A stretch of 64,000 nt of DNA, taken from NCBI RefSeq assembly GCF_003086295.3, contig NC_092052.1:16460346-16524345 (forward strand), read 5' to 3'. The position numbers and the translations under genes are program-made. Position 1 is the stretch's first letter, and every line of letters begins with the position of its first letter. This document shows, piece by piece, positions 1 through 13,400 of the stretch. This stretch comes from Arachis hypogaea. Its lineage: Eukaryota; Streptophyta; Magnoliopsida; Fabales; Fabaceae. The notes beneath the pieces are model-generated. The model made no database searches, had not been told where the DNA came from, and saw only the letters and a program-made list of their open reading frames with translations.

Positions 1-1690
1 TTTTTTTGAGAAATTCTATGGTACTTATCAAAAAAATCAACATATTATGTTATTCTTATGTGTTAATTATTGATTGGAGACTATTTTTTTTAAATAAAAA
101 AGAGAAAAAAAAGATTAAATTAAAGTAATATAATAAAAATTTTATTATAATAATTTATTATAATAATAAAAATTTTGAGAAATATTTTAAATAAATTAAT
201 TAAATATTTTATTTGTCAAAATATATTATTATAGGAATATTTATTAATTAATGTAATATTATTTATTTCATTTATATTATAAATATATATATATATTTTG
301 TTTACACTATAAAAAAAATAAATAAAATAATATAAAAAATATTAAAAAAGTCTATTAATGTCTGAAATAATAATAATAATAATAAGTATAAAATTAATTA
401 AAATAATAAATATTTAATATTTTTTATTATAAAATTGTTAAAACATAAACTTAGATGAGTCATGTAAATTGATTTTACTTTTTAAAATAATATAAAATAA
501 ACTATAAATACTGTCTTTTTAATTATCCAATAATCTATCATGAAAATTAAATAGATATATAAATATTTTATTTATAATTTTAAATAAAATTGACTAAAAA
601 AAATTTAATATATATCTCGTTTACATCCTAAGTACGACAAAACAAAAAAAAAAGCTCTACGAGAAATTAATACTTAGCTCTAAACTATTGATCTTATATA
701 ATTTTTTTAGCGTTGTTATTTTTACAAATGTAATATGGTCCTCGTTTTATTTTTTTATCATAAAAAATAATTGAACTTAAATAATTTTATTAATCATTAT
801 AAATTTTAATATAAAATATTTAAGCATTAATATTTTAATTCATAAAATATATAAATTAATTTTATATTCATTACAATTAAATTTGATAAAATTATTGAAA
901 TGATACAATAAATAATTTTTAATTTTATTAAATTAATACAATTTTAATAAATAATAATTTATTTTTTTTATTCATGATGGTGCTATGGATGCAGCAATCC
1001 TAACCTGATTAAAATTCTTACGGTCGTAGAAGGACATTTAATTTAATTTTTTTTAGGATCTAAATGAGATACGTATTAAATTTTTTTAGTCAATTTTATT
1101 TAAAATGTAAATGAGATACTTATATATCTATTTAATTTTTATGATAGACTATTGGATAATTAAAAGGGTCCTAATTAAAAAATGGTATTTATAGTTTATT
1201 TTGGATTATTTTAAAAAGTAAAATCAATTTACATAACTCATCTAAGTTTATGTTTTAACAATTTTATAATAAAAAATATCAAATATTTATTATTTTAATT
1301 AATTTTATACTTATTATTATTATTTCAGATATTAATAGACTTTTTTAATATTTTGTTTATATTATTTTATTTATTTTATTTATAGTGTAAATAAAATATA
1401 TGTATATACATCTTATTTTTAATATAAATGGAATAAATAATATTATATTAATTAATAAATATTCTTATAATAATATATTTTGATAAATAAAATATTTAAT
1501 TTATTTATTTAAAAAATTTCTCAAAATTTTTATTATTATAATAAACTATTATAATAAAATTTTTATTATATTACTTTAATTTAATCTTTCTTTTCTCTTT
1601 TTAATTAAAAAAAATAGCCTCCAATCAACAATTAACACATAAGAACAACATAACATGTTGATTTTCTTGGTAAGAACAATAGAATCTTCC
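1..1690. repeat. Long AT-rich foldback (inverted-repeat) element
   Basis: The left arm (about 1-640) reads as the inverse complement of the right arm (about 1050-1690). Paired landmarks include the AATCAACAT block near 36 with its complement near 1650, and the TAATAGAC/GTCTATTA block near 352 and 1331. The arms are imperfect, and the roughly 400-bp centre carries a few GC-richer bases near 975-1035. No transposase ORF is present. The left arm begins at base 1, so the true end may lie outside the window. It is best described as a non-autonomous foldback or large MITE; the superfamily is unassigned because no target duplication can be read. Confidence 0.7.
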
Positions 1691-2506
1691 TTTTTTTTTA
1701 TAATTTTTAAAAATTTTTTTAATTTATTTTGAATTTTATATTAACTAATGTTAATTTTATTTATTTTTTAAGAAAAATAAATTATTTTTTACAAAATATT
1801 TTTTTAAAAAATCTTTTTTATCATTCAATTTTGTTTACCAAAATATATTTTAATAAATTTTTTTTATTGATTAAATTATATTTTTATCAAAATATTTTTT
1901 AAAAAAATTAATAATTAAATTATCTTTTCTAAGATATCCTTGAATAATTTTTTAATTATTAAATTGTGATTTTACCAAAATTTTCGTTAACAATTATTTT
2001 TATATTTTACTATTACTTTTCGATATCAATATATAATATTTTAATATTAAATAAAAAATCTTAGTATGATTATTTTTCGATATCAATATATATTAATTGT
2101 TATACATATTAACAGTGATAAGATTTTTTTATTTAATGTTAAAATAATATATATTGATATCAGAAAATTAATAATAAAATATAAAAATAATTGTTAACAA
2201 AACCAAAAATTTTGATAAAATCATAATTTAATAATTAAAAATTATTGAAGGGTATCTTAGAAAAATATAATTTAATTATTAAATTTTTTTAGTAAAAATA
2301 TAATTTGATCAATAAAAAATAATTTATTAAAGGATATTTTGGTAAGCAAAATTTAATCACAAAAAAAATAAAATTTTTGTTAAAAGGTATTTTTATAAAA
2401 AAAATTATTTTTTCTAGAAAAATGAATAAAGTTAATATTAGTTAACACAAAAAATTTAAAATGAATTAAAGAGAAGGTTTTTTAAAAACTATAAGAAAAG
2501 AGAATG
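1690..2506. repeat. Second AT-rich foldback element, adjacent to the first
   Basis: The arms at about 1690-2085 and 2110-2506 are inverse complements. The GATATCAATATA block near 2021 pairs with TATATTGATATC near 2151, and GTTAACAATTATTTTTATATTTTA pairs with its complement near 2175-2200. The outer ends also pair, with TTAACTAATGTTAA near 1740 against TTAATATTAGTTAA near 2432. There is no ORF. It abuts the 1-1690 foldback, so the two may be nested or tandem insertions. Superfamily unknown. Confidence 0.65.
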
Positions 2507-2806
2507 TAAATTTTATAAATAGAGAAGAAGGAAGTGTCATTTTAGTATCTCTCACAATGAGAGAAGTAAAATTTTCTCAATAAAATAATATTATTTTAAC
2601 GTCAAATAATCAATCACTTATTTATCAAATAATGATTGTTATGGTATTTAAAAATATTTGTTTAACTTATAAAAAAAATCAAAAATTAATATTTAATTTT
2701 AAAAATATAAAAATAAATAATTATTAAATATTTAAAATTTATCATAAAAAATAAATTAAATAAAAATTAGACACCAAATTATAAATGCTATAAAATTCAC
2801 CCAATC
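2507..2806. other. AT-rich spacer, nothing recognised
   Basis: Simple AT-rich sequence between the foldbacks and the start of the duplicated ankyrin locus. I see no coding signal or repeat boundary in it. Confidence 0.5.
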
Positions 2807-3653
2807 TTATTTACATGTGCTGATGTGCATGAACATGTTAGTTCAAATATTATCCTAGATGTACGGTTTATGTTACCATATTACTAGAAAATCTCAGATT
2901 TGCAGCTAACATAATCAATTACTATTTTTCTGTTAAGATTCCTCTATTGTATTCAAAATGTTTCTTATTTTTAAATTTTATTCACATGACCTTACCTTTT
3001 ATTTTTTTTATTTTAAAAGAAACTCATCTGCTAAAATAAGGATAGGCAACTATTATTCTGCTCTTAAATCAAATGTATTCCTACAAAATTTTTCAGAAAA
3101 TATTGTTTTTCAATTCACTTTTTCTTTTGTACTGTTATGATATTTATTATATTAATAATTTTTAATAAATATTTCAGTGTATGGTATAATAAAATAAATA
3201 TAAATTAATTAATAAATTATACAATTTAAAAATTAAATATTATTTATTATAAAAAAATAATTACAAAATTTAAAAATTTTAATACCTCTTGTCTCTTATT
3301 TTTAAAATTTTAATTCATAAGTTCGCTAAGATAATATGGATCAAATTATAATTGGATTTAAAATAATAAAAAGTAAAATATAATAAACTAAATATAAAAT
3401 AAATCTTAAAATAGATACTAATAAAGTGATGTATATTTGATTCAACTTGACTAATTAATAAGTGTATTCAATACAGCTTGAAATAATAAGATGTTTGGTT
3501 TTTTGTAGTTGTTAACTACTGTCTTGACCAATTATTTATATATGCATATCTTGAACAAATGATTTAGTTCTATTTATAAAAAGAAAAAATTCTCTTAAAA
3601 TTCATATTGCTCTTGTAATTGAAAAAAAAATTAACATATGATAGTTTTTAGTT

Positions 3654-4024
3654 GGGTAAAGTATATTTTTTGTTCCTGAAGTTTAGCAAAAATTTCAAAA
3701 ATATCCTTAAGTTTTATTTTGTTTTAAGTTTGTCCTAAAAGTTTTCGATTTGCGTCAAATATACCCTTAACGGCTAAATTTTCAAAAAAATTAAGACCAA
3801 TCTAACAATAATGCATAAAAAATATGCTTGATTTGCTTGTATTGAAGGTTGTTCTTATGAAATTGTTGTTGAATTGGTTTTAAATTTAATTTTTTGAAAA
3901 ATTAGCCGTTTGGGGTATATTTGATGCAAATCAAAAACTTTTAGGACAAAATTAAAACAAAATAAAACTTAGGGATATTTTTAAAACTTTTATCAAATTT
4001 CAGGGACAAAAAATATATTTTACC
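3654..4024. mobile_element. 371-bp Mutator-like MITE with 10-bp TSD
   Basis: The ends are inverted: GGGTAAAGTATATTTT at the left and AAAATATATTTTACC at the right. The element is flanked by direct repeats GTTTTTAGTT at 3644-3653 and 4025-4034. Copy 2 of the duplicated locus carries a single GTTTTTAGTT at 33002-33011 and no element, which proves both boundaries. A 10-bp TSD fits the Mutator superfamily. It has no coding capacity. It lies about 430 bp upstream of the proposed first ATG of the ankyrin gene, so it sits in the promoter-proximal region of copy 1 only. Confidence 0.9.
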
Positions 4025-4452
4025 GTTTTTAGTTTATCCCATGTAACTTATATAAAAAAGAATGTGTTCGAACTATATCTTTAAATTAAATAATCTTTTG
4101 TTAATCCTTTCCCTTCTTTTCAAGCAGAGAAAAAAGGTCAAAAAGTACATATGTCATATATATGTTGCATGTAGAAATAAATAAATTTGCCAAAAATTCC
4201 AACATTCCATTCTTGATTATCAAGAAATTAGTAAACACTTTAGAATATGCTATACTTGATGTTTGACATTTAATCAAAGCCATTATACTCTTAATTATTA
4301 GGATACAACTATTAGTCCATGGCCTTCTCTTATAAATGGATGTTCTAATCCGTAGTAATGAAATGACCATACTAATTCTATGGTAAACACCGATTAAAAG
4401 GAAAAAAAAAAAGAAGCCAAAATCATCATTAGTAACGTCCAATAAAAGTGTT

Positions 4453-7400
4453 ATGTCTATATTCGGTGGTGCAAGTAGTACCTCATCAGCAGCTATAACA
4501 GGTAACATAGATAGGATCTCTTTTAATTATTATTACACTAAATTAAAGATGTTGGGAATAAACTGATAGTGGATAAAAGTAGTCAATTATTGAAGACCGC
4601 AACCATATAAATTTACATATGTAATGTATATAATGTGTTCCAATTAAGTTCCAACGTATTAATATGCAATTTCAAAGTCTAATAATTGAATGAATAACAA
4701 TGAGCATGATAACCTGTGTTTATGTACCTTGCAAGAATAACAGATTGCGACGAACTGGGTATTGTAGTGGCGGAAGAAGCGGAGCACGTAGGAGAACGCA
4801 TTTTTTGGGGACTGGATAGTAAGTTTTCTGTTTATAATTTTTTTGGAAAAAAAGAGATCAATACATTAAAGTGGAGCATACAAAAAGATTGCTAGTCCTA
4901 TATTATCTTTGAATAATATCACCAATATCAACAACTACACTCTTTATATAACTATTAGTATTAAATCGTGCTATTTAAATTTGACATGTTAAATTAAAAA
5001 TAATATTTTATAATTATAAATTTTTTGAGTTTAGTATAACACAATCATTGTCATTATATAATAAACATATTGAATATGCTGTTTTATCTTTATTCAAAGT
5101 AAAAAGCAAATAGAAGAGTTTAAAGTCTATAATATTCTTGAACCATAAGGAGGGAGACATGAAAAAAATAATGTAATAATAGCATGTCAATTTTACATAG
5201 AAAAGCAATTGGCATATAATGTTGTGCTCTTTGTTACAAATTTCATCTCAAATATGAAAACAGAGTTATAGATAAATTTGTTATATCTATAATAAATATT
5301 TATACAAAAGTGTAAATCATAACATGCTATTAAAATGAAAATAATATTATTCTTATCTAAATATTATTAAAAACTTCTTTGAACACGACATTTGTTGTTG
5401 ATGACTTTAGATTGCCGTCTTTGTCTAGAATTAAAACCCTGAGGCCACTGCGACTCTTAACTCTTGACAAAGCAACATAAAGTTGTCCATGGGTGAACAC
5501 TGATTTTGGCAAGTAAAGCCCTACATGTGATAATGATTGACCCTGACTCTTGTTAATGGTCATTGCAAAGCATACTGTTAATGGAAATTGTCTCCGTTGA
5601 AAGTTAAATGGCAACCCTGAATTTGAAGGAATCAAGTTCATTATTGGAATGTACACTTTATCTCCAATATTTCTACTGGTCACTACCGTCACTCCAATTA
5701 TGTTGCTGCCAAGTTCGTTAACTATTAATCTTGTCCCGTTGCAAAAACCTGAAGTCCGGTCTATGTTTCGCAGTAGCATTACAGCGACTCCTGGTTTCAA
5801 AGTCAACTTGTGATTGGGTAGTCCCGAACATTTGATGTCATTTAGGAACTCTGGTGTGAACCACTCTTGTTGTACATCTTCATTCTCATCAGCTTGACAT
5901 GTTGTGTTAGAACTCAAATACTCCTTTTCCATCCCTGGAAATATTGTCAAGACAAAATCGTTTACCTTCTCGACACTCTCAAGCGTGGGTGCAGGAATTG
6001 CCCTACTCTAAAAATACCTATAATTTGACATGTTTTGCAACAAATTTGAATATGCAAAGTCTACCAAATGAAAGAGAAGGTCATCAGTAGTTGTAATCAA
6101 TAGATCATCTGGAATTTCAAATTCTGATTCATCACCAACAACAGAACCAATATTTTCATTTCCAACATCAAGTATCCAATTAGCAAATCTCTTCATTTCA
6201 CTGTCATCTTGATCTGAAGAAGGTATTAGAAGCCTCATGTTCGTATGCAGTTTCAGAACCTTACAAAACGACCACAGATGGGATGAGTTAATAGCTGATG
6301 TCAATATATCGTGTCTACTCCCTTTCGAAATCAACGGAAGTATCTGTCTGAAATCACCTCCTAGAACAACAACCTTACCACCAAATGGTTGATGTGTCTT
6401 ATGTTGATCAGTAACTGACATAAGATCCCTGAGGGTCCGATCAAGTGCTTAAAAGCACATTTTATTGAGCATTGGAGCTTCATCCCAAATTATTAAGCTA
6501 ATTTGGATGAGCAGCTCAGCCTTCAAACTTTCATACTTGATATTGCAAGTAGATTCATCAGTAATTATAATGGGTATTGAAAATCTAGAATGAGCCGTTC
6601 TGCCACCACGTAGGAGTAAAGACGCAATTCCACTGGATGCGATATTTAAAATAATCTTTCCTTTAAATCGAATAGTAGAAGAAAGTCCATTCCAAATAAA
6701 TGTCTTACCACACCCACCATGCCCATAAAGGGAGTAAAAACCACCAGAGTCTGTAATAACAGCATTGAGTATCTTATCGAATACTAACCTTTGCTCATGA
6801 GTCATCTTTTGTTCCGTATATAAGTTTGTATGAGTCAACTCATTTGGGTCATATGCTAACTCCTCCTCTATTAGCTTATTCTGAAAAAGGCGAACATCAG
6901 ACATCTCAGGATATGGCATTGATTGATAGTCTCTTAAAGATCTCGCATTGCTGTTGAGTATCTTCTCAATCTCAATAAGGCAGAGGTTTTTCAATTTGTC
7001 ATCAGTCATGTTTAGTCCTAGCAAAAGCACATGGTGGTTTTATGAAATATTTAATAAGTAATTCCAAAATAAAACTATTAATATTATTAATAAAAATAAA
7101 AATAATAAGAGAATACAATCTTGATATAAAAAAAAGATATAGTAAAATATCTTGATTTTTCAAAATTTTTGTCCTCTCATATAGTATTCCATCAGCTAAT
7201 AATGTTCAAGTTGCATTTCAAACACGCTCTGGGTTGCTAATGCTATTAGATATCAGTAGCATTGCAAATAATTTTCTCAATTGATTACCAGATGCAAGTT
7301 CAGCTACCTCATTAATAGCTGTAATGAATTTCCTATCATCGCACAGTAGTCCCATGGAATAGCAAGCATCTTGGAAGCTAGAATATGTAATTCTATTAAC

Positions 7401-10400
7401 TGTCCTAATAGACTCATATGTTGTGCAACCTCTCTGAACAGCTAACAAAATTCTCATATAATAAATATCACCTGTACCCGATGGAACATAGTTTAACCTC
7501 CCGATAGAATACCCTCTTTTGCGTGGATGTCATTCCCTTGCTTCTCTATCATAAACAAATTGATTTGGAAACTCAGCATATGTCAAAATTTGACCTAATT
7601 CAAATTTTTTATTGGCCTCCATCCATGTTAAGAACATCGTACATTTTTCTTCCTCTTCTTCCACGATTTTCTCAAGATCATCATCGTCTTTAAAGATGAT
7701 ATTTTGCTTTCCAGGCAAATGAAAGGTTAATCTCATCACTGAAGGCCAATCTAATTCGATTTGTGTGCTCCAATGAATCTATAATAATTATATAGCATAT
7801 ACCAAAGATTGTTTTTAATAGACCAATTAAAAAATTAAATGTTTGGTCTTTAAGTAATAAAAGCATATTAACATACGCTGGCTTTGTAACTGGTCGATAT
7901 TGTTTGATGTTTGTTGAAGTTGTTGTTGACTTGTCTGATGACATGGGCTATCATATGCTCCACGTGTGATATCTAAATTACTAATACTATTAATATTGGC
8001 ACATTATTCTTTTTCACCTCCAGAGTGTGGATTAGTAGTTGGAGACCTTGGTCAATATGGTGTTGGGTTATCACCTAATAAGATAATTCGAGACATTAGT
8101 TTTGAACAATTTTCTGTTAAAGTTTATAATTGAATAAATGGTAGGAACATCAAAATACATAAAGTGAATGCATATTCACATAAGCAAATTTCAAAAAAAT
8201 TCATCCAAAGATCAACCTGTATTGATACTGCTATTTGTAATGTCCGACAACACTGATTCAAAATGCACACCATTGGAACTATCACTCGAATTTTCTGTAA
8301 TTTTTTTATAAACAAATATAGTAAAATATTACGAAGACAATATAAACTAATAATTTATTACTTGTCAATAGCTAAATAATGTATAAAAAATATTGTATTT
8401 TATGAGATTTTATTTGGCCAAAATACTCATGACCCACCACGCACATTTGTTCCTTCTTCTCTATTCCTATTCCACTAAAAATTCTAAATCAATCATTATG
8501 TTTTGTTATATATTTATATCCATGTAGTTCTCATTTTTTCTCTATTTTTTTTCCAACCATTTCACCAACTATCCTAATTGAATTCAACCTCCTCACTCTT
8601 CTGCATCTCTACTCAATAAATAAATAACTAAATGGTCAGTTTAACTTCAATGGTGGCTTTAATTTTCTTTTCATTCTCATTTATTTAATTACGTAAATAT
8701 ATTTTGCGAAAAATAATATATATTTTTTCACAAAAGTTTCTTTTTTCAAATAAATATAAGTTTAATCTCAGTCAATAAATTCAACTAATAGTTAAATTTT
8801 TTTATTTTTTAAATAAAAAAATTGAAAATAAATAGCTTATAATTAAAAAGAGAGAAAAAGATGAAAGTACCTCTATTATTGTACAGAGACAATCTAAAAA
8901 ATAAAAATATAAATGGAGTAAAGAGAAAATTTATAAATGTGACAAATAAAAAAAATTAAATTTAAAAATCGAAACGGTTAAGAAGTCACTTAATTAGGAA
9001 TTAATATTAGAATTTCAAATTTCAAATTTTTAAATAGAGTTTACTAATTAGTTAGTGCAAAATTTAAATTTTTAAATAAAATTTTTTAATTAAACGTTCG
9101 TTGTTCATCGGAATATAGGAATTTGTTAATTTAAAAATGATTTTATTAGTTTCGTGATAAATAGTGTCAATCCTATTATTTATCGATAAAAATAAATAAA
9201 ATTAAATATAATCTAAAAATTAATAACCTTATAAATTACATAAATTTAAAAAAATATTTAAAAAGAGAAAAAAATAAAAGTACTTCTATTGTGCAGAAAC
9301 AATTTAAAAGATAACAATGTAAATTGAGTAAAGAGAAAAATTATAAATGTGGCAAGTAAAAAAATTTAAATTTAAAAATCAAAACGGTTAAGAAGTCACT
9401 TAATTAGGAATTAGTATTAGAATTTCAAATTTTAAATTTTTAAATAGAATTTTTTAATTAGTTAGTACACATTTTAAATTTTTAAATAAAACTTCCTAAA
9501 TTAATTCAATTTTGTCAGACAACATTAGAAACAGAATTAAATATAGAAAAATATCGAATTAAAATTTTTTTTAAATAGTATAAATAACCTCACATTTTAA
9601 TAAGACTGGTAATTCTATTTACTTTAATATAATCTTTTGTAATTAGCATAGTAGCTTATAAATTATATAAAATTTTTAAAAAATATTCTCAAACCCAATT
9701 TCTTACTTGAAAATTAAAAAAAAAATTTATTTAAATTTAAATTTAAATTTAAAATTTTAAATATAATACTTAAATTAAAAACTATAATTAGATTTTCTTT
9801 TTAAAATAAGTACACATTTAAAATCAATAACTAACTTAATTGTATCAACAATAATTCATATGAGAAATTTATAACGTTATAACATTAAATACTAAATTAG
9901 AAATTAACAGATATCAATGGTGTGAATCGAATTAAAAATTAAACCATAAGTAATAACCAAATAACTTCAATTTATATTTAAAAAAATTCTAAATTCCAAA
10001 CAAAAATCCAAAAGAACCAAAAAAAAAAAAAATAACAACTCAAGAAAAGACAATGTTTTCACCAAAATAAATATATGCTTGACATTATTCTATTATATAT
10101 ACTCTAAAAGAGATTCTAAAACATGTGATCCAAATTCTCAAGTTTCATTCTTAATCTTGATTTTCTTGCAAGTTGAGGTATCTCCTTGCACCTTCGAATC
10201 TTCCGACTCCGAGGATAGTCGCTTGGTTGGTGTAATAGCATTTTTTAACACTTCGGATTCATCATTGTCCGCAACTGTATTGAAAAATTCAAGCAACAAA
10301 TTCTGTACAAAATACTACGTTAAATTAAAGACTTCCTTCTCACCTTTGATTTTATCTCAATAATATTTTTTTAATAAAATAAAGATCTAACTTTGAGAAA

Positions 10401-13400
10401 ATAAACAAACAAAAAATTCATTTTTGAACAAATACCTTAACACCTTCTACTTTCTCCCCTTCAATGATTGAGGAAGCCTTTGAAGTTGGAAGCAAACCAC
10501 CGGTGTAGTCAACATCCTAAAATTATAATTAGTTATTAATTATTATTTATAAATTAGATATTACTAATGACCAAGGAAGAGAAAAATAAACTATTTTTTA
10601 ATAGAAAGTACACTTATAACTGTACTCACAATTTGAATAGGGTGAGCCTTTTTGAATTTATTTATGAGGTCCACATTATCAGTCATCTTCTTAACTTTAT
10701 AAAAAGGCGAAAAATGTGGATTATCAGATATTTAAACTTCAACAATGAAGAGAAAGGTCTTATCAATTAGGTTGAGTAAAAGTGTATGTGTATCCAATAG
10801 ATCTCATTTCTGCAGGGTATTACATAATATATTAATAATAAATAATATAAAAATTAACATTAAAATTATCTTCACTAATATTTTTAGAAATAAATATTGG
10901 TTAGAACTTACCAATAGGAGTGAATCAAGTATCTCTACACAGCTCTTTTTCCAAAACTTGTTTTGCCTCCTTGTCACGAATCGAGACACAAGAACCCTCT
11001 TAACCGAAGCGTGTATTTTTCTTTCGTAGAATTGATAAACAAAAATCAAAGAACAATTAGATTGGGATAAACAAACAAATTTAAAATATAAATAATATAA
11101 ATTTAAAATAAAATAAAAAAATATTAGTAGAAAACTCACGTCTTCATCGAGCCAAACCATCTCAATTGAGTATGGCAATGAAGAATTACCGTAACTTGGT
11201 AGTGTCCATAATCGTATTAATCGTATACGTACACACAAATTGTCGATTGTAGGTTTGATTTCTGTGATTTTGTGAATACCATCCATTGGAATAAGTAAAG
11301 AAATTTTAGATTTTGGATGTATGTAAAGAAAGGGGCTTGATGTACTTTGAATTGTGGTGCTACACATATCTCATAACTTATACTTTTATAGTTGACTCAT
11401 AGCTAAAATTTTTTAAATTTGATTGACTTTAATTTAAATTTGAATTAAATTTGCAGATAAAGTAAATAAAAATATTAACAATTTTTAAAATTCTAATTAA
11501 CGTAAATATATTTAAATTTACGTATGTAGCTGCAATTTTTGAAAAAAAATCTACAAAAATTTAAAAAATCGTGCTAAAAAGAATCAACAAATTTTTAAAA
11601 AATAGTGTTAAAATTTAAAAAATAGCAACCTAAGTAAAACAATTTAAAATTTAAAAAATAACAACCTAAGTAAAACAAGCTAAGATTTAAAAAATAACAA
11701 CCTAAATAAAAAAATTTAAAATTTAAAAAATAACAACCTAACTATAACAACCCAAATAAATAATTTAAAATTTGAAAATAACAACTAAATAATAATTTAT
11801 AATTTATAATTTATAAATATAAATCTAAAAATTTCTAGTGACGACACCTAAGCAAATAAACTCCCAGACTCAACGTATGAGCGCCACGTCAGCATATGAG
11901 CTCCCCATTTGTATTACTATAAAGATTGAACGATTATCAACAGCCTTGGCTGTTTTCATTCTAAAAGATAACTTCATTTCTTTTTAACTAAATATTTTAA
12001 AGGGCAATGCTACGTGATCAGCAAATATTATTATTATTTTGGTAAGTAATAATTTGTATTTATATATACAGACATTTTGCATACAAAAAACACATAATTT
12101 ACACTTTGCATTTATATTTACTAGAGTTTTACACATATGAATTAATACAGTTTGTGTAACACCCTACCACACTGAGCTTTACGTTAAGTCGTAAAATAGA
12201 GGTGATGTGGTATTACGACCTCTAAAATAAAATGTATACATATAATAACAGAAAGATTGTAATATACTAGGAGCCTTGAAGAATAGATGAAACAAAAGTC
12301 GCGAGATAAAAGCACAACGCTCAAGAAACGAGTTAACCTGCGTGTTAGGAAAACCATAACTATCGAACATAAGATAACAAAAGTAGGAGTAGAGCGCCAA
12401 AGATACAAAATAACAAGCTCCTAACTCAGCCCGCGAAGCCAAGGCTGGCCGGAAAATATTTACACATATATACATACATATCCAAAATCCCAAACATATA
12501 TAAACAAAATCCTGTCTCTCCATAAACCTCTAAGAAGATCAAAAGATTAAGTTATGCGAAGAGGAAACTAAATATATATATTCATCACTGTACAACAAAA
12601 TAACCCAGTAACCACTTCGCTTCAGGTGTCCAGACGCCTAACGAGGTGCCTCTCGACCTGTATCTGAAAAACAACAACATCGTATGGAATGAGAACCGGA
12701 GGTTCTTAGTATGGTAAAGGTGCCACACACATAATATATAAGGTCCTGGGAATGCCAGAGGCAATCCTAGAATGCCGACACTCAGATTATAGAGTTTAAA
12801 GTATTAAACAAAAGGCATAAAATGTGGTTTTCTAAGAGTATCTAAACCTAACTTAACTTAACCTTAAATCAAAGTTCCATACTACCATTCCTCCGTACCT
12901 CCATCTCCGTCAGTATTTCACAGACAAATAAACAGATAGAGGCAAGCACAAGAAGGTTACAAATATTGCAGGTAACAAATATATATTTAGCATGGCAAGT
13001 ACACTTAGGCACACTCAATTAATGCACAAACAAGTAATTCAAGTAGAATGCATATGATGCATGCTTGTCCTATGGCTGATGAGACTCATCTGTCGGTTAT
13101 TCAGCAACCCAACAAGTCCGAAGACCTTCGACTGTCTCTCGACGTGCATCCCCAAGAGTCTATGCATAGCTTTTTCTCAAATAATCAATATTGCTCAATG
13201 GGGGTTAACATTCCCGGGAATTTATAAGTGTCCGGTCACCCTTATGTCGTAGGGTCAACAGAGTATCGAGTTTTTAACCTGGTACACATGGTGGCAAGCC
13301 GCGGTACTTTACCTAAGAAATCTCGTACCTCAGATCATTTAATCATTCAAGCCAAATATCATACATGATCATCTGTAACATTTCATAGTCATTTCATCAC

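Larger units (their letters stand above)
4955..11925 (-). mobile_element. 6,971-bp Helitron, minus orientation, in ankyrin intron 2
   Basis: Read on the - strand, the 5' end is TCTTTATAGTAATA (from 11925) and the 3' end is GCACGATTTAATACTAA (to 4955). These match the Helitron TC...CTRR termini. The flanks are A (4954) and T (11926), the canonical A|T target, without target duplication. The duplicate locus has the unoccupied junction between 33942 and 33943, so both ends are fixed. A 6-bp AT-only stem can be drawn just inside the 3' end (4961-4978), weaker than the usual GC-rich hairpin. The cargo is a decayed PIF1-like helicase and RPA-like exons on the same strand. I found no HUH/Rep domain, so the copy is non-autonomous. 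Confidence 0.93.

Noticed and set aside
4101..4508. 135-codon ORF on the minus strand
   Set aside because: It is a shadow of ankyrin exon 1 and upstream sequence. Only the plus strand has a spliced frame that continues into later exons and is preserved in the duplicate.
10079..10363. 94-codon plus-strand ORF in the Helitron
   Set aside because: It is antisense to the RPA-like C-terminal tail, which is the meaningful frame.
12179..12523. 114-codon minus-strand ORF
   Set aside because: It lies within the solo LTR near its start, with no domain and no conservation signal.
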